DNA from: Hyaloperonospora brassicae
Lineage: Eukaryota; Oomycota; Peronosporomycetes; Peronosporales; Peronosporaceae
Assembly (NCBI GenBank): GCA_947650285.1
Contig: CANTFL010001299.1
Location: 62,001 to 126,000, forward strand
Reading direction: 5' to 3'
DNA length: 64,000 bases
Shown here: positions 22,642 to 35,260 of the stretch, piece after piece
Layout of the letters: every line of letters begins with the position of its first letter
How positions within the stretch are numbered: the stretch's first letter is position 1
The notes under the pieces: generated by a model
What the model was told of the DNA's origin: nothing
The model's input: the letters and a program-made list of their open reading frames with translations, nothing else
Database searches by the model: none
Made by a program: the position numbers and the translations under genes

Positions 22642-23940
22642 TCAATCAAGCACACTAGTCATAGCGCCGTCGGAGTGCGCACGTGGCGAGTCGACCATAC
22701 AAAGACTCTCAACGGAAGCTGTACAGAAACTGTTGTCGAGCGAAAAGTTGTGAGCTAGTACATCCAGCGTACTAGGCGTCAAAGGATTGAACACTTCGGC
22801 GCTCTCAGGGTGCAGCATTTCCTGTCTCTGAATCTCTTCGGCGTCCAATTGCTTAACAAATTCTCGACAAGCTGGGCAAATGTGCACCGAAAACTTCCTT
22901 GCCCGACGATATGGATCAATCTCATACAAATTCTTCTTGATGCGACAATTGGAGCACAATGGAGCTTTGCACAAATTGCAGATGCGGTGCACGGCTCTTG
23001 ACTTCCAGATTGTGACCACACTCTTCGAGCATGTCGCGCAGCACTGGTCCAATTTTGCATGAAGCGCCTTTGAGGTGTTGTTATGCACGCGGTGATCGAT
23101 GCACCAACGCAGCTTCTTGGCATAGGCAAAATCAGGCACGGTCCAGACCTGCTCTATGCACTTGGCCGCGTGCGCCATAGCCAGAGGCCCGAGGATGCTT
23201 CCCATATCGGCCTCCATACTGTAGCTCTTAATGAACAAGTCGACCGTTCCGTTGGGACGTTCACGATATATTGAGCCAATGACGATACGCGTACGTCGCA
23301 GTCCGTCCACGGGAGGAAAAGCTGGGTGATCAATCGAGTGATGTACTTCGTAGCCAATGAATTCGCCCGTGTCGTGACGCCTTATGGTACCGGTGCCTCC
23401 TAGAAACATCACTTCTCTGGGCGCCACGAGCTTTCCGGAGACACCACGCGGCGGTCGCACCTCAATCCACTTTAGCGCAAGAAATCGAAATGGATCTTCC
23501 TCCGTCGGTCCCAGTATTTGCTTGAGCACAGCCCCGTTGCCAATGTTCTTGTCGACCACAGCGCATTTGAGCGCCATGGCTTGACTATTGCCCATGAAAA
23601 CGCCAAACATGAGCTCACTAAGAGGACATTGTACAAAACCCATACCGAGAACCACGTCCTTGGACGGCCTCGATGTCGTGCTGCGTCCACCGTCCGCCGC
23701 CACGTACGCAGCTTCGGGGGCGTCGTCGCACCGCGTGTACGTGGTGAAGTGGTCTTTGTGATGAATCTTCTTCCATAAGCGCGGGTCTTGCTTGTCATGT
23801 GAGCGAGGATCAACGTCGTGCTCGTCCATATCTCGCAGCGTGCGGTCCAAGAGTTGCATGGCCATCTCTCGAAACGTCAATAGGTCTTCTTCCGAAATCT
23901 GCGCGGCCTGTAGCGGCGGCTGTACAGAGATCGCGACCAT
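22642..23940 (-). CDS. START-like/FYVE-like zinc finger protein (432 aa)
   Basis: This is a single-exon minus-strand gene. A START-type lipid-binding-like region covers about residues 55-265. It is followed by a FYVE-like zinc finger with four CxxC pairs at 301/304, 321/324, 329/332 and 355/358. FYVE fingers normally bind phosphatidylinositol 3-phosphate through an R(R/K)HHCR motif. Here that place reads RAVHRICNLC, so lipid recognition may be altered. START-FYVE fusions are a large expanded family in oomycetes. The open frame extends 45 codons upstream of 23940. I chose the ATG at 23938-23940 because the sequence from MVAISVQPPL onwards looks like a normal soluble N-terminus, while the upstream part resembles read-through of 5' leader. 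A cytosolic, membrane-associated signalling or trafficking role is inferred. Flanks are transposon-rich. Confidence 0.85.
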   Translation of the reverse strand: MVAISVQPPLQAAQISEEDLLTFREMAMQLLDRTLRDMDEHDVDPRSHDKQDPRLWKKIHHKDHFTTYTRCDDAPEAAYVAADGGRSTTSRPSKDVVLGMGFVQCPLSELMFGVFMGNSQAMALKCAVVDKNIGNGAVLKQILGPTEEDPFRFLALKWIEVRPPRGVSGKLVAPREVMFLGGTGTIRRHDTGEFIGYEVHHSIDHPAFPPVDGLRRTRIVIGSIYRERPNGTVDLFIKSYSMEADMGSILGPLAMAHAAKCIEQVWTVPDFAYAKKLRWCIDHRVHNNTSKALHAKLDQCCATCSKSVVTIWKSRAVHRICNLCKAPLCSNCRIKKNLYEIDPYRRARKFSVHICPACREFVKQLDAEEIQRQEMLHPESAEVFNPLTPSTLDVLAHNFSLDNSFCTASVESLCMVDSPRAHSDGAMTSVLD

Positions 23941-26900
23941 CGCTTTAGGTCGAAAATTGATGTCTGATAGTGTCCAAGCGAACCTAACGGCTGTGTCACC
24001 ATACGCATAAGGTGCGTGCGGACAAACTACGAGCACTAGACAACTGAGCGATGGCGCATGTGCTACGCAGAACAAGACGTGGTACAGGATTTGTGGCTAT
24101 TATGCAATATCAAGATGAACAGGTGATATATGTCTCATTTGGCGTTTCTCCGTTCCCCTTTGAATCTTATAACATTACGAGCGATGCGGAGTATGCTGTT
24201 TAACAAAGACAGTGAAGATGGTGGGGTTCTGATTTGATGACCCGAGGTCTGAAGCGCAACCTGGCGGAACGCCCCACGCTAGGCAGCAGGCCCTACAACG
24301 TCTCGATCGAAATAGACAGTCCATCTAGATTTTAAGCCTATAAATGGGAGCGGCTTGTTTGTCAACGTGGACGATTGCATAGTAACGCGTCCGATTTTGT
24401 TGAATAAGAAACGGATCATGGTTGCAGTCGTTGGCTGTTGATACCGCTCGTGAGCCTATCCACTCGACATAAAGCCGCAGACTATCAGCATACACTTGCG
24501 TCGAATTCAGACTCACAATACTTTATGCAGGCGGCAGGTTTCATGTGTTACGTATGAGAACTTAACTTGTGCGCGGTAGCAGCCTTGTCGACAGTACATA
24601 TTTCGTCATGTCAATGCCTCGTGACTTGTGGTTAATATAGCATCGATAATGGTGTGTTGCAAAAATTCATTTTTCACCAGTTAAGGAGCAACGTTCCTCG
24701 TGGCACGACAAACACACGAGAATAGTATTGATAGGGAGATAATTATGGTTCAGCGCGATCTCGACCGCTTCTTTTTCGCTGGTCGTAAACTGTCGAAATT
24801 CGAAATGAATCAATATAAATTCCTGACTTCCTTTGAAAAGTGTCACACATTTCACGTATAGATAAGAGTTCGTTTTGGGCATTCCGAGCTGCAAGTCTCT
24901 CATCACTCACTACGTGTCAGGCAATTGTTGCCATAGTAAATATACTATGTCTGCTCCTTCGTGTAGCGCGAGGAGGCCGAACTTCAGCTCCTTATGCAAG
25001 CGCTTCGCGCCTATACATACGACTTAATTGTGTGATTGCTGTTTGCATCGTTTTAAATGCGGCAAACTTTCAAAATTACAACGCGAGGTGCTTCCATTTG
25101 ACTACCGCCACGATAATGCTATCATTAGGCGATTTAAGATGTAGACTTTCGTGACTAGAATTTAGGAGATAGCAGTCCTTTTGCGTATAAATTATATCTA
25201 CGTTGCTAGAGAGCATGTGCTGGAAGCTCTTCCTTTTCGCCAAAGAAGCAGACGACCGACTTGTTCGATATCGAATGTTATATACGTTTGCTAGCGCAAA
25301 AACCAAACATATATTGCTTCTTCAGTAAATTCGAGACGACTGAAGCCATATTTACCACATCATAATGTCCTTGACGATATCACGCTTGCGTCCGCAATTA
25401 CTGAATATAAATTGGATCTTGTTGTGAATTTCATGACAAAGTCTGACATCCGCAACATCAGGCAGCCAGTAACTGTACTTATGTGAGATACAAGCCATTC
25501 GCACGCGCAATGCTTTGACAAAATACAATTAAAAATACTTTATAATTTCCTTACGACATACTGTACAAATTTACGCTATATTTCTTGAATGATCACATTC
25601 TATGGAAAAACCATGCCTCGTGGCGCCGATTCCGCTCAGCGGCAAAATTGCCCTTTAGGATGCGAAAACAGATCTGATCGAATAGATCAAGGTAAATGAT
25701 TGATTTTACAAGATTTATACATTCAAACATTACGTACAAGTACGTTTATACCAAATAGAGTCGCGCTCCTCCAGTAGCGAATAAATTATCCACCAGACAC
25801 CGAAGCTATGATAAACAGTATGTATTTTCGGTAGTATCACAATTCTTAAAGCGTAATTATCAGCAAAATAGGAATAGTGGCTAGCGCATGCTATAAGGTA
25901 GATAATAAAGCTGACGAAAAAAATGATAATATTACAGATATTCAAATGTACATGTACCCATAATTAGACAGCGATGAGAACTTACCCGCGACCTAAACTT
26001 GAAAAATGATTTGAACGTAAATTTTAACAAATAATAAAAAAATTATCATGTTTCAATTTGAATAAAATATATTCAAATATTGTGGAGCAAGCTTAATTAG
26101 GCAAAAAGAATGCGTTTTTTTGTTAATTGTTTGCTAAATCGAAACAATTTTGGCCAAATACAAGATGGTCCGAATATATTACTGAATATAACACATTTAG
26201 AGACAGACGACGTATGAATGAAAGATTACAAAAATAATAGTAGCAATTTGGCAACAAACAGATCCATGATAAATTAATGCGCTCATTTATAGAACCTAGA
26301 CTTAACATGTATCAGTTTATTAAAAGACATAAGCGCATTGAGAAATTGAATTTCGTGAAAGTATTCTTCGTTGTACATCGTATTATAATGCAACGAGGAA
26401 TAAATCTATGCATCAAAAATTTATCACATGCGTCACGTTACTAGATAGCAAATGTATTCACTCGCAAATTCGAATATTAAACAATTATAATTTTGATCTA
26501 TGACTCAGAACAAGCCTAATAAATCTCTCACACAGATATCGGGGCATAGAAGGTACATAATTTGTCAGTGTCAAATTGCTAATGCAAATGGCGACCTTCC
26601 CTTTTTTCCTGACAGTATAACAAATAGTGAAAGTTCTCCGATCGGTAGACCGTCATACGTCCTGTCACCAAGTTTGTGTCCGTCAACTAAGACGGCTTAA
26701 GCATTTCCTCGGGCTTAAGAATAGGTCAATTTTGCTTGCATTTTGGCATTTGCCCATAATAATCAACGGATAGCCCTACATATTGATGTGATACTATCAA
26801 TCATGTTGAGAATCGGTCGATCTGTTTTAGTAAATACTTCTTCCCCTAAAACCAATGTTAAATACAGATTATTCCAATCTTTTTATAAATGAAGGCGTAT

Positions 26901-27711
26901 CGGATTCTTACTTCCAAAATACTTTTGTTTCAATGTGGGATGTGATCTAGACCGATCCTTTTATTTAATTATTTAAACGTACGCAAGTTTGCTCTGCGAT
27001 TCACTTGACTGCGCCGCCTTCTTCCTCATTTAATCCTTGTACAATTTTCTTTACATGATCATGTTATTCCACTTGATGGAAAGATATGATTAATTATGTC
27101 TCGTTCGGCAAAGTTTTGTACTGCGTTTAGCCGCAACTCATTGTAGTTAGTGGCTTGCTACCCCTTGGCCACATACACATCAGTATTAAAATCTTCTTGC
27201 ACATGAGCCCCGTGTTGTTATCCGCCGGAAAAGCAAAATATGATTTCTGAGAGATAAGACGAATATCGTCGCTTTACACGCCCAAATAGATCTCCTTATA
27301 TGATAACCTACAATAATCGGGCCTGTGAACAGCCCTTCCTTATGTTGCGACGTACCCTTAATGCTCGTAGCTTATTTGGGATAAATATTCTTCTTTACTT
27401 ATTAGTTATCAATAGTGTCCCCAAACTTTTCGTTAATTGCATCTGACTTGTACTCCGATATTGACGCAGGTATATAACAGCATATAGCATTTATTTTTCA
27501 AGAAAAGTTAGTATCACGGCAGTTACATTGTTCCCGCAATATTTTAGCGATCTTTACGGCTAAAAATTGGCGACTACCGCTGGTCCTTCATATTGTAATG
27601 GATAAATCCAGTCGTACATTATCACAAGAATCTCAATTTTATTTCATCGATGGGTCATTTATAGACAGAGACATCTTAAAAGCGACCACGGCCGACCTAA
27701 TGAGGTGAGCC
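23941..27711. other. AT-rich intergenic sequence, nothing recognised
   Basis: It contains short open frames only, without domain signals, paired repeats or LTR edges that I could identify. It is the presumed 5' flank of the START/FYVE gene, followed by old repeat-derived sequence. Confidence 0.5.
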
Positions 27712-28134
27712 TGTTACATGTCATTGACACACAATGTGCCAATGAATAATTATCTGAATCGATTGAGCTTATTCACTTTCTAATATTACTCGTGCGATTT
27801 CAATAGTAGAGATATTACCGATAGAGGTGATACTCGGCACTGCTTCAAAATTGGTTGGTATAGGCTATATATCAACCGAATACACCACGAACCGCTGCTA
27901 GCGCGCTATGGGTGGTGAGTGATATTCTACATTGAGAGTTTGTATTTTTATAAAGTGTAAGTAAGATAAAGAGGGTTTGTTAACCAGGCTTAACTGTGTA
28001 AAAGATGATTATTTTTCTTTACTTCCGAGCAACCCCTTCCGCAATTTCTTCTCTTCCTCTATAATTGAGGTTTCCGTGTAGGATTGGGACCATACGAACG
28101 TGTAATGTTCCGTGTCAAGGGCATAGAAGTTACA
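27712..28134 (+). repeat. Gypsy LTR copy, left arm of an inverted pair
   Basis: It starts TGTTACATG and ends about AAGTTACA, giving 423 bp, close to the 414-443 bp of the LTRs at 13859 and 21347. It carries the same 20-bp core at 27901-27920 (GCGCGCTATGGGTGGTGAGT). Positions 27712-28063 are repeated in inverted orientation at 29155-29506 with about five differences in 352 bp. Confidence 0.65.
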
Positions 28135-28369
28135 ATATGAGACGTAATACTCATTCATGGATCGATCTTTCTCGATACGTGCCTTTTTACATATACTTGC
28201 TATATTATTTGACACTCGTGTCTGCAATCTGGTATATGTCAACATGGATTTATAAAAAAAATTCGCGAGCATGGGCCTATAGTGGTAGAAGTATTAAACA
28301 TGCTAGTAATCTTAAAAACTTTAGGCTCTACTTATTTGCGCAAGACATTAATTATGCACATTTTGCTGT

Positions 28370-28600
28370 GTCGTATCTTTCCGAACTTATGCAAGTTGGT
28401 GACGTCGGCGCTCGCGTCCTTCCTGTTTTCGTACGCATATCTCAAACACCTTCAGGCACTGAGAACGCATTCTGTAGTTTACGCAAACTGGTCTGCATCC
28501 ATTAACGTAGAATGACACGTCTTATTAATCCGCTTCTGCGACGGCTTCGACCCCTTCGAAATTCAAGACGCGATCTAAAGCGCCGTCCAAATTTTTATCG
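28370..28600 (+). pseudogene. Possible hAT transposase C-terminal remnant
   Basis: One frame reads IFPNLCKLVTSALAS. The next frame then reads GTENAFCSLRKLV and, further on, MTRLINPLL. These resemble the hAT dimerisation region (P-L-xx-lA----lp, then ErxFS-l--ik, then R and ll). Frame changes and stops break it. The match is weak and based on pattern only. It lies between the inverted LTR copies. Confidence 0.28.
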
Positions 28601-29154
28601 ATATAGTTTTTTCGAAACGCATTTCTAACATAAGATGTGTTCGGCTTATTTATAAATATTGTCAGTTGCACGTGTTGAAACGGCTTTATATTAGAGCGTA
28701 AAAATCATCTTTCAAAAGTGCCATTCGTATTTTTCTTGCTATTTGCACTGTACTAATATCTCGGTTTCACTTTAATTAAAGAACGATTGTTTTAAAAGAT
28801 TATTTAAAGTGCGACTGAGACCAACACGTAGGCGTGATGGACCTGTTAGATTGCAAACTGCAGTCTGCTTGAAATTCTCAGCCAAATTTTTATTCGATTT
28901 GACTTGGTAACAATCGGCTACAAAACTTTAGCTTTAGAAATTGAATGTGTTATGTAAGATAAAGTTGATCCGCACTTGACTTTGAATAAACAGTGGTGAT
29001 GAGGCAGCTGAGAGAGACACATAATATTCATGAGGTTCCATTTGAACAAGGCTGCTAATTTAATTGACCGGAGGAAGTATATAACGATGCTTATTATTTA
29101 TTGAAAGCGTAGTGGGCACAATGCATTATTTGCAGCACCCCTGTACGTCGTGCG

Positions 29155-29506
29155 TATAGAGGAAGTGAAGAATCTGCGGAAGGGGTTGCTCGGAAGTAAA
29201 GAAAAATAATCATCTTTTACACAGTTAAGCCTGGTTAACAAACCCTCTTTATCTTACTTACACTTTATAAAAATACAAACTCTCAATGTAGAATATCACT
29301 CACCACCCATAGCGCGCTAGCAGCGGTTCGTGGTGTATTCGGTTGATATATAGCCTATACCAACCAATTTTGAAGCAGTGCCGAGTATCACCTCTACCGG
29401 TAATATCTCTACTATTGAAATCGCACGAGTAATATTAGAAAGTGAATAAGCTCAATCGATTCAGATAATTATTCATTGGCACATTGTGTGTCAATGACAT
29501 GTTACA
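29155..29506 (-). repeat. Gypsy LTR copy, right arm of the inverted pair (partial)
   Basis: This is the reverse complement of 27712-28063 with about 98.6 percent identity by direct reading. Read on the minus strand it starts TGTAACATG. The 20-bp core lies at 29298-29317. The inner edge stops short of a full LTR, about 70 bp earlier than in the left arm. Confidence 0.75.
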
Positions 29507-29984
29507 TACTCAAATTGAATGAAATCGTGCAATGGGTACGGAATTAACCGCTGTCAGTCAATGCTTATGCGACTCATGCACAGTTTAACTGGACAATAAA
29601 AAACAGGATGACACGGCTATAGGGAGAGGCGAGATGGCAGACATTAAAACATACAATTTTAGCAAGTGAGGCAGCAAGAATGTTAAAATACATGTTTGGC
29701 TCTTTTGTGCCTAGCTTTTACATACTAAATACTAAATAGGTCCCAGCTCCCACTGTGCCTCGATTGAAACGTCTTGTTTTGCAGCTAAATTAAGTCTGAC
29801 GTAATACTGTAAGGAACTGTGATTAAGTGTAATTCCACTAAGTTATTCGACTGTCATAGAAAGTCGAATTGTGCTTGTACGTATTGGTACCACTGGTAGT
29901 AATTATTCGTTGACATATGTAAGAGCTATACATTTAAATCAATACAAGCTGCAGTGATGAGCCTGCAATCTCATCATGGGTTCC
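29507..29984. other. Intergenic, nothing recognised
   Basis: AT-rich sequence between the inverted LTR copy and the Mutator-like remnant. No feature is supported. Confidence 0.5.
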
Positions 29985-31310
29985 CTCTATTAAGCAAAAT
30001 GTGTCCGAGGAGAAAGATGAAGACTCAGAAATCCTCAAAGGCATGGGAAATTACGATGAAGATGATGATCTAACTGGTTATGTACACACAGAAGAAAACT
30101 AGGGTAAATTTTTGACGGAATGTGGGAATTCAAACCAAAGCCCGGAGGGAGATGAAAAAGGTGATATTAATTAAAACAGAAATGACAGCCACACAGCTGC
30201 AGATATCGCTGAGCAATCTGTCGCTTTTGAGCCGCACTTAACCGGTATTATGGCCATCGTTCACGGACATTTATAACGCTACAGGTAGGACGAGAGGTGT
30301 TGTACTAAAATAAACTCTATTGCAATGATCCTAAGATCCAGACGAAGCATAAAATGAATTCTGACAAGAAGGGAAGTGCAGTCAGCGGACCAAAAATGTG
30401 TTTCGGAAAAAGATTTTCTTTTTTGTGAATGCGCTGAGCAAGTTCCTCTCAAGGTACCTGTTTAGCCCAAACGACAAACGCGAAGTCGTCTAAAGGGATG
30501 ATATTGGGCATGCAAAATTAAAAAAAAGCTGGTGGTAACTACAGTGTGATCATCTCAGACGAGCATAACCACGCTGCTTCCAGCGACTCAACTATTTACC
30601 CAAGTGCACGCAAAGGTACCCGTGAGCAAGAAAGGTATGTATAAAATGATCCAAGCCCTTATTGTCACTGCTCCGATCTTGGACAACATAAAGGAAACAT
30701 TCGTCGATATATGTCTGCTTATCGTCGAATATATATTTATTATGATAAGTGAAAGTTTAGAGCCACAACAAAAGGTGGACTACCGGAGATAAACTCTTTA
30801 ATGCTCGAAGTGATCGCTGATAACGCTACTTTTCACGTCAAACAATCTAAGAGGCACACATCACGCATCTCATCATCATCCCTTATCATGTACGAAGTTG
30901 CTGCAAGAAAAAAGAAGAACAGCAGTTGCTCAAATTGACTTTACCGGACCAAAAGTCATTGCGCTGGCATGCTTCATATTGTAAGTTCGACTAACACAAA
31001 TGCCACGTAAATTTTGGGCGACTACATTATGCAAACAGCCAGCGAGGAGGATTTACTGTGGATTTTGCATACCTTCGTCGATTCCGGAGTTCTTATCGAC
31101 ATCGGATTGCTTGTCACGGACGCAGAAAAGCGCTGATGAATATTTATAATGCAGTGTTTTTTAATACAAATCAAAAGTTTGGCTTCTGGAATAAGCAAGC
31201 AAAAAATAAACGACAAACACCAGCGACATTTTTCCACCGAAAACAATACCGGGAGAATTACAGTGGACACGTGACGTTTTACAAAATTGTTCGAATCTAA
31301 TAATAAATAA
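29985..31310 (+). pseudogene. Mutator-like (MULE) transposase remnant
   Basis: An acidic stretch (EEKDEDSEILKGMGNYDEDD) lies near 30008. DEHNHAASSDSTIYPSARK at about 30557-30615 matches the HNH-containing end of a FAR1/MULE zinc domain. After a frame change comes KKGMYKMIQALIVTAPILDN (30631-30690). Near 31118-31200, RRKALMNIYNAVFFNTNQKF followed by a WN-K pattern resembles the transposase block ALMNAI-AVFP-----C-WH--KN. Stops and shifts make it inactive. The limits are approximate and no terminal repeats were found. Confidence 0.5.
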
Positions 31311-34300
31311 TACCAAGATAAAAGAGAAATTTTATTGAAGCTATTAAGAGATAAAAGACCGTATACCGAGATCATGTGCTGATTAGATCGACAAGTGTTG
31401 GATGGAACAATACAAAGAAAAGTGATGGTGCTTATCTGACACATATAAAGTGCTACTTGAAAAGTTTATCTTCGAAGGTAGAAAGCGCACGCTGCGTTTA
31501 AAATGTCGTTGGACATATCCCTACTGGGATTCTATTCAGTTTACCCAACAATTGACGCAGTTGGCCGAAATAAAATATAAAGAATTTCCCTCTTGCGGCA
31601 CGCTATAAGATACTTATCCCGGTGGTTTTACGCTTTGTATTTAAGCAAGTGTATGAAAAAAATTCATGCTATGCATTATGTGGATTATAAACCTTAAAAA
31701 ATGGCAGCAGAGCAGGGGTTATTAAGGAATATGAATATTTTACCCTCCGATTGTAAACAAATTGGATGTGATGGACGATGTATGTCTAGTTTTGGTCTTT
31801 GCTGCAGGCGTGATCTGTTCAAGTTGATGTTGATTGGCGATTGAATACACGGGATAGTCAACCCTGCTTTAATCGATACATACTAAATTGTGGAGAAGAA
31901 ACTGACTCCCTAGGACGTCAAAGTCATCCAACCCGTACTCCCTTTTCTCACAAAAAACGGAAGAATGCTCCTAAACGATTGATGATCGCGGAAACGGTGG
32001 AAGGAACTTTGTTGAATAAGAAACAAACTCGCCGCAGCTTTTGTCGATATTATGGTCACAGCAAGTTAAGTTTCCAGGCCAAGATTTAAGATGCATAATA
32101 AGACTGTTCTTAAGGACCAGCTGCAACGTCATCAGCGAACAAATTGGCATCCATACAGTAAAAATGTATCGGGTGTCTTCGCAGACAATACCTTGACGCA
32201 GCGCAGTGCTCATTCGCCACTCACGTCACGTTTGCCGCTCATTTAAAGACGTCCTGTATTTGTTGTTGACCCAATAATGGTAACAGCTCCAAGCGCAGAT
32301 GCCATTAGCAAGATTACGCGAGATAGAATACGCTGCCTCCAAATTGAACGTACGAATTATGGAGCCAAGTAGAAAATGATCCAAGCCCACTTCAGCTTCA
32401 TCCTGTGCCCACCGCGCTACTCTTAAAAAGTATCTCCTATGTCGGCAAACATGATGCAGCCACAATTCAAGTAACTCAAGCGTTGCAAACCGATACGAAA
32501 TCTAATTCTAGTTATGATAATTCTCAGCGCGATTTGTATTAGCACGATGCAACCTACTCTAACCCTCACAGTAGGTGCTGTTAATTCAGTGTGCAGACGG
32601 TCGACGCTTACTTCTCTCGATTCGATATACCAAATCTTTTTTACTCTAGTTAAAGTGGATCTATACGTAGTATTCAAACCAATTTATTTACTACTTTCAA
32701 CTCCTTGTTCATTTCTTCATCACATGGTGTCATTGTCCAATGCACCTGGTAACATTTCTCGATTATTGATTGTTAGTTTATATGTTATAAATACAATATG
32801 CTCTGTAAAACTAAACGAAGCTTCTGACAGCTTCTTCGACGCTTCAGTTCGATCGTAGTTAACGTGGTGGTCATAACCGTAGTCTCATATTTTAAAATCT
32901 GCGCAGTGATGTTCGTCGAGTTAGACTTGACATTGTTATGGTTAATACCAGAAGTGGACATCTCCTCATTGCCTAGTCCAATACTCGAGAAGACGGAGAT
33001 GTTGTCTAGAGATTTGGCTATGCGTCTGGGATCGCCTGCAACGTCTATATGTACGAATCACATGTGTATGTCAATTTGCGAGTAATTATAGCTGCAAAAC
33101 AAGACGACTCAATCGAGACACGGTGGAGCTGGTAGCAATTTATTATGTTACCATTGGGCACAAATGGGTCAGAAATGTATATTTGACTCACTGCCTGTAT
33201 CACTTGCTGTCCTTGTGTTATTCGCTGGCTGCCGTTTTGCCCATCCCACGATTACACGAATAGTTGGGGATAGAATTTACCCTCGACCATTTTGAATCAT
33301 CATACTCCCGTTCGCCATCGATTGCATGCAGTCGGAAATCACATTTAAATAAAAACGTTTTGACTTGGGTACGTTTTGCTTTTTTAAGACCACATCAGTG
33401 ACAACTAAGGTATCTCATGTAACAACACTGCGTCCCCTCCTTGTCATCATCCATTGCTTCAGTCAGGCATTCATATCAAACGCTAGACCAAAGTCAGCGG
33501 CATACCCCGTTACTTTCATCATGGTAATTTGTGATAAAGATGCAGTGCTTGTCATGACTGAAGAACTTTATGGTGATAATGCCTCCACATCGGCAATGAT
33601 GATCAATTTGATCACCATAATTGATCGTGTGTTTCAACGACAGACGTCAGACCGAGGACGTCAACTATGCATTATCTGCTTGTCACGCCGTGCGCCAACA
33701 ACATGTACCGCAACACAGAGGCACACGACTATCTGCACGCCGCAGGGCTGCGTTGTGCTTTCTTGGCGCTGGCAACCTCAAACAATTTCCCGGTATATTG
33801 CGCTACTATCCGCTGTGTACGAGCCTTTAGCGCTCTATATGACCATTCCATGAAATCTCCGACCTCCGACACGCTCCGAACGGGATAAAGCCAGTACGAA
33901 ACTGTGTTATAGTGTGCAATTTCGTGTGCATTTTTGTGCTAATAACTATAAGTATACAGGAAGCTTAAAATATGATTAATTGAGGCAAAATTATTATCCA
34001 TGTGTGCGTGCTCAAAAGCTGGTATATACGTGCTGATCTGCTTCACTACATCGTAAGTTGTACCAACGTGTCAATCTACCACGACATGCGGACTGTGGAC
34101 GAGTTGTACATGATGGTGCTTCAATGTATACGCATGTGCATCCGTGTCCATGTATATCCATACGCGCGTACTTGACTGCTAATTAATTGTTATGTTGTAT
34201 TCAATGACAGGTAAGAAGCTACATGTTGGACTACATTCCGCACATGTGAATTCCGAATGACCCGTTTTCCCGTGCGTAAATGGTGTACAGCGTGGTTGCT

Positions 34301-34624
34301 GTGTTTGACAAAACGCTGTGCATCAGCGATAGTATTACGTGACACATGTAGTTAAGCTGCTAGCTGCTCGGGCCGTGTGTCAGGTGCCCATCGGTCTCGA
34401 CATTGTCGACATTCCGCCCCGCAAGCAGTGGATGGTGTATGAGACGATTGATCGGTCGTCTACGATGAGTATATACGAGCTGCGAGTATGACTATTTGAT
34501 AGTTGATGAAGATTTGTCAGTGAATGCTGTGACTGCAGTAAATGTAGTGCCGTAGATGGGTGGATGGGTGGGTGGCAGGTTGCTCACTATGTTCGACTTT
34601 TTTGTGGCTGCGTGAACAGTATGG
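31311..34624. other. Intergenic, nothing recognised
   Basis: Open frames here (for example 32514-32858, 33365-33853, and a stretch at about 34380-34500 reading PIGLDIVDIPPRKQW) have no recognisable domain. They are probably decayed repeat or gene debris. Confidence 0.45.
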
Positions 34625-35260
34625 TGGGGTATAGTAGTTCGTTAATTCCGTCGTATAACAGCCTTAAAGTACAAACACAACAATCGCCGAGTTGAGTTGG
34701 CGACACGGGCTGGTACGTTTGGGTAATTCCTACGTTGTTCGCCCCTTCGGGGTTCAGTTGTGCCTCTCGCTTAACTGATTCCTTACAACCAATTCCCCCA
34801 GAGGCCTGCCTAAGCTCAACAACCTCTAAACCTCTCTCTTCCTGTAGCTTCACACCAAATGATGGAAGCCAACTCTCAAACGTTTTGACAGGTCACCGGG
34901 TGCATTGTTCGCCCGACTAGAAGATTTTCGGTACCCTCGGCTGAGGCCCACCTGCATGTCGTTCGACAAGTCTATCAGCAGTACCATCTATTGGGTCACT
35001 GGCTTGTCACTTGACAAGTCTAACAACTTTCCCTTTACTAAGTTTACCGGCCCGACGTCGACGAGGCTCCTTCTTTCCCTAGTAGCGAACGCTGCCTAAC
35101 CGGGGCCTTTCTAAACTCTTGGATCTACGAGTCGGTACCTCTACAAGCTATGCCTCTCGAGTTTCGACGTCAGGCATTATCTAGCCCACGCAGGTACTTA
35201 CCTTAAGTGTACGCATGTCTTGGACTCAGAAAATTATGCACTGTATTTTTTTATCTCTTT
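34625..35260 (-). repeat. Solo gypsy LTR (minus orientation)
   Basis: It is about 636 bp, aligned along its length to the LTR at 8819-9450 and of the same orientation. The plus-strand edge starts TGGGGTATAGTAG. No primer-binding site is present to the left and no gypsy pol to the right, so this is a solo LTR left by recombination, or a truncated copy. No convincing target duplication was found, partly because the right edge is uncertain. Confidence 0.65.

Noticed and set aside
23941..24075. Extended N-terminus of the START/FYVE protein
   Set aside because: The extra 45 codons have no expected feature, and the internal ATG gives a better start.
27704..29514. The inverted pair as a hAT element with long inverted ends
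   Set aside because: No 8-bp target duplication, the ends start TG, and the arms match gypsy LTRs in this window.
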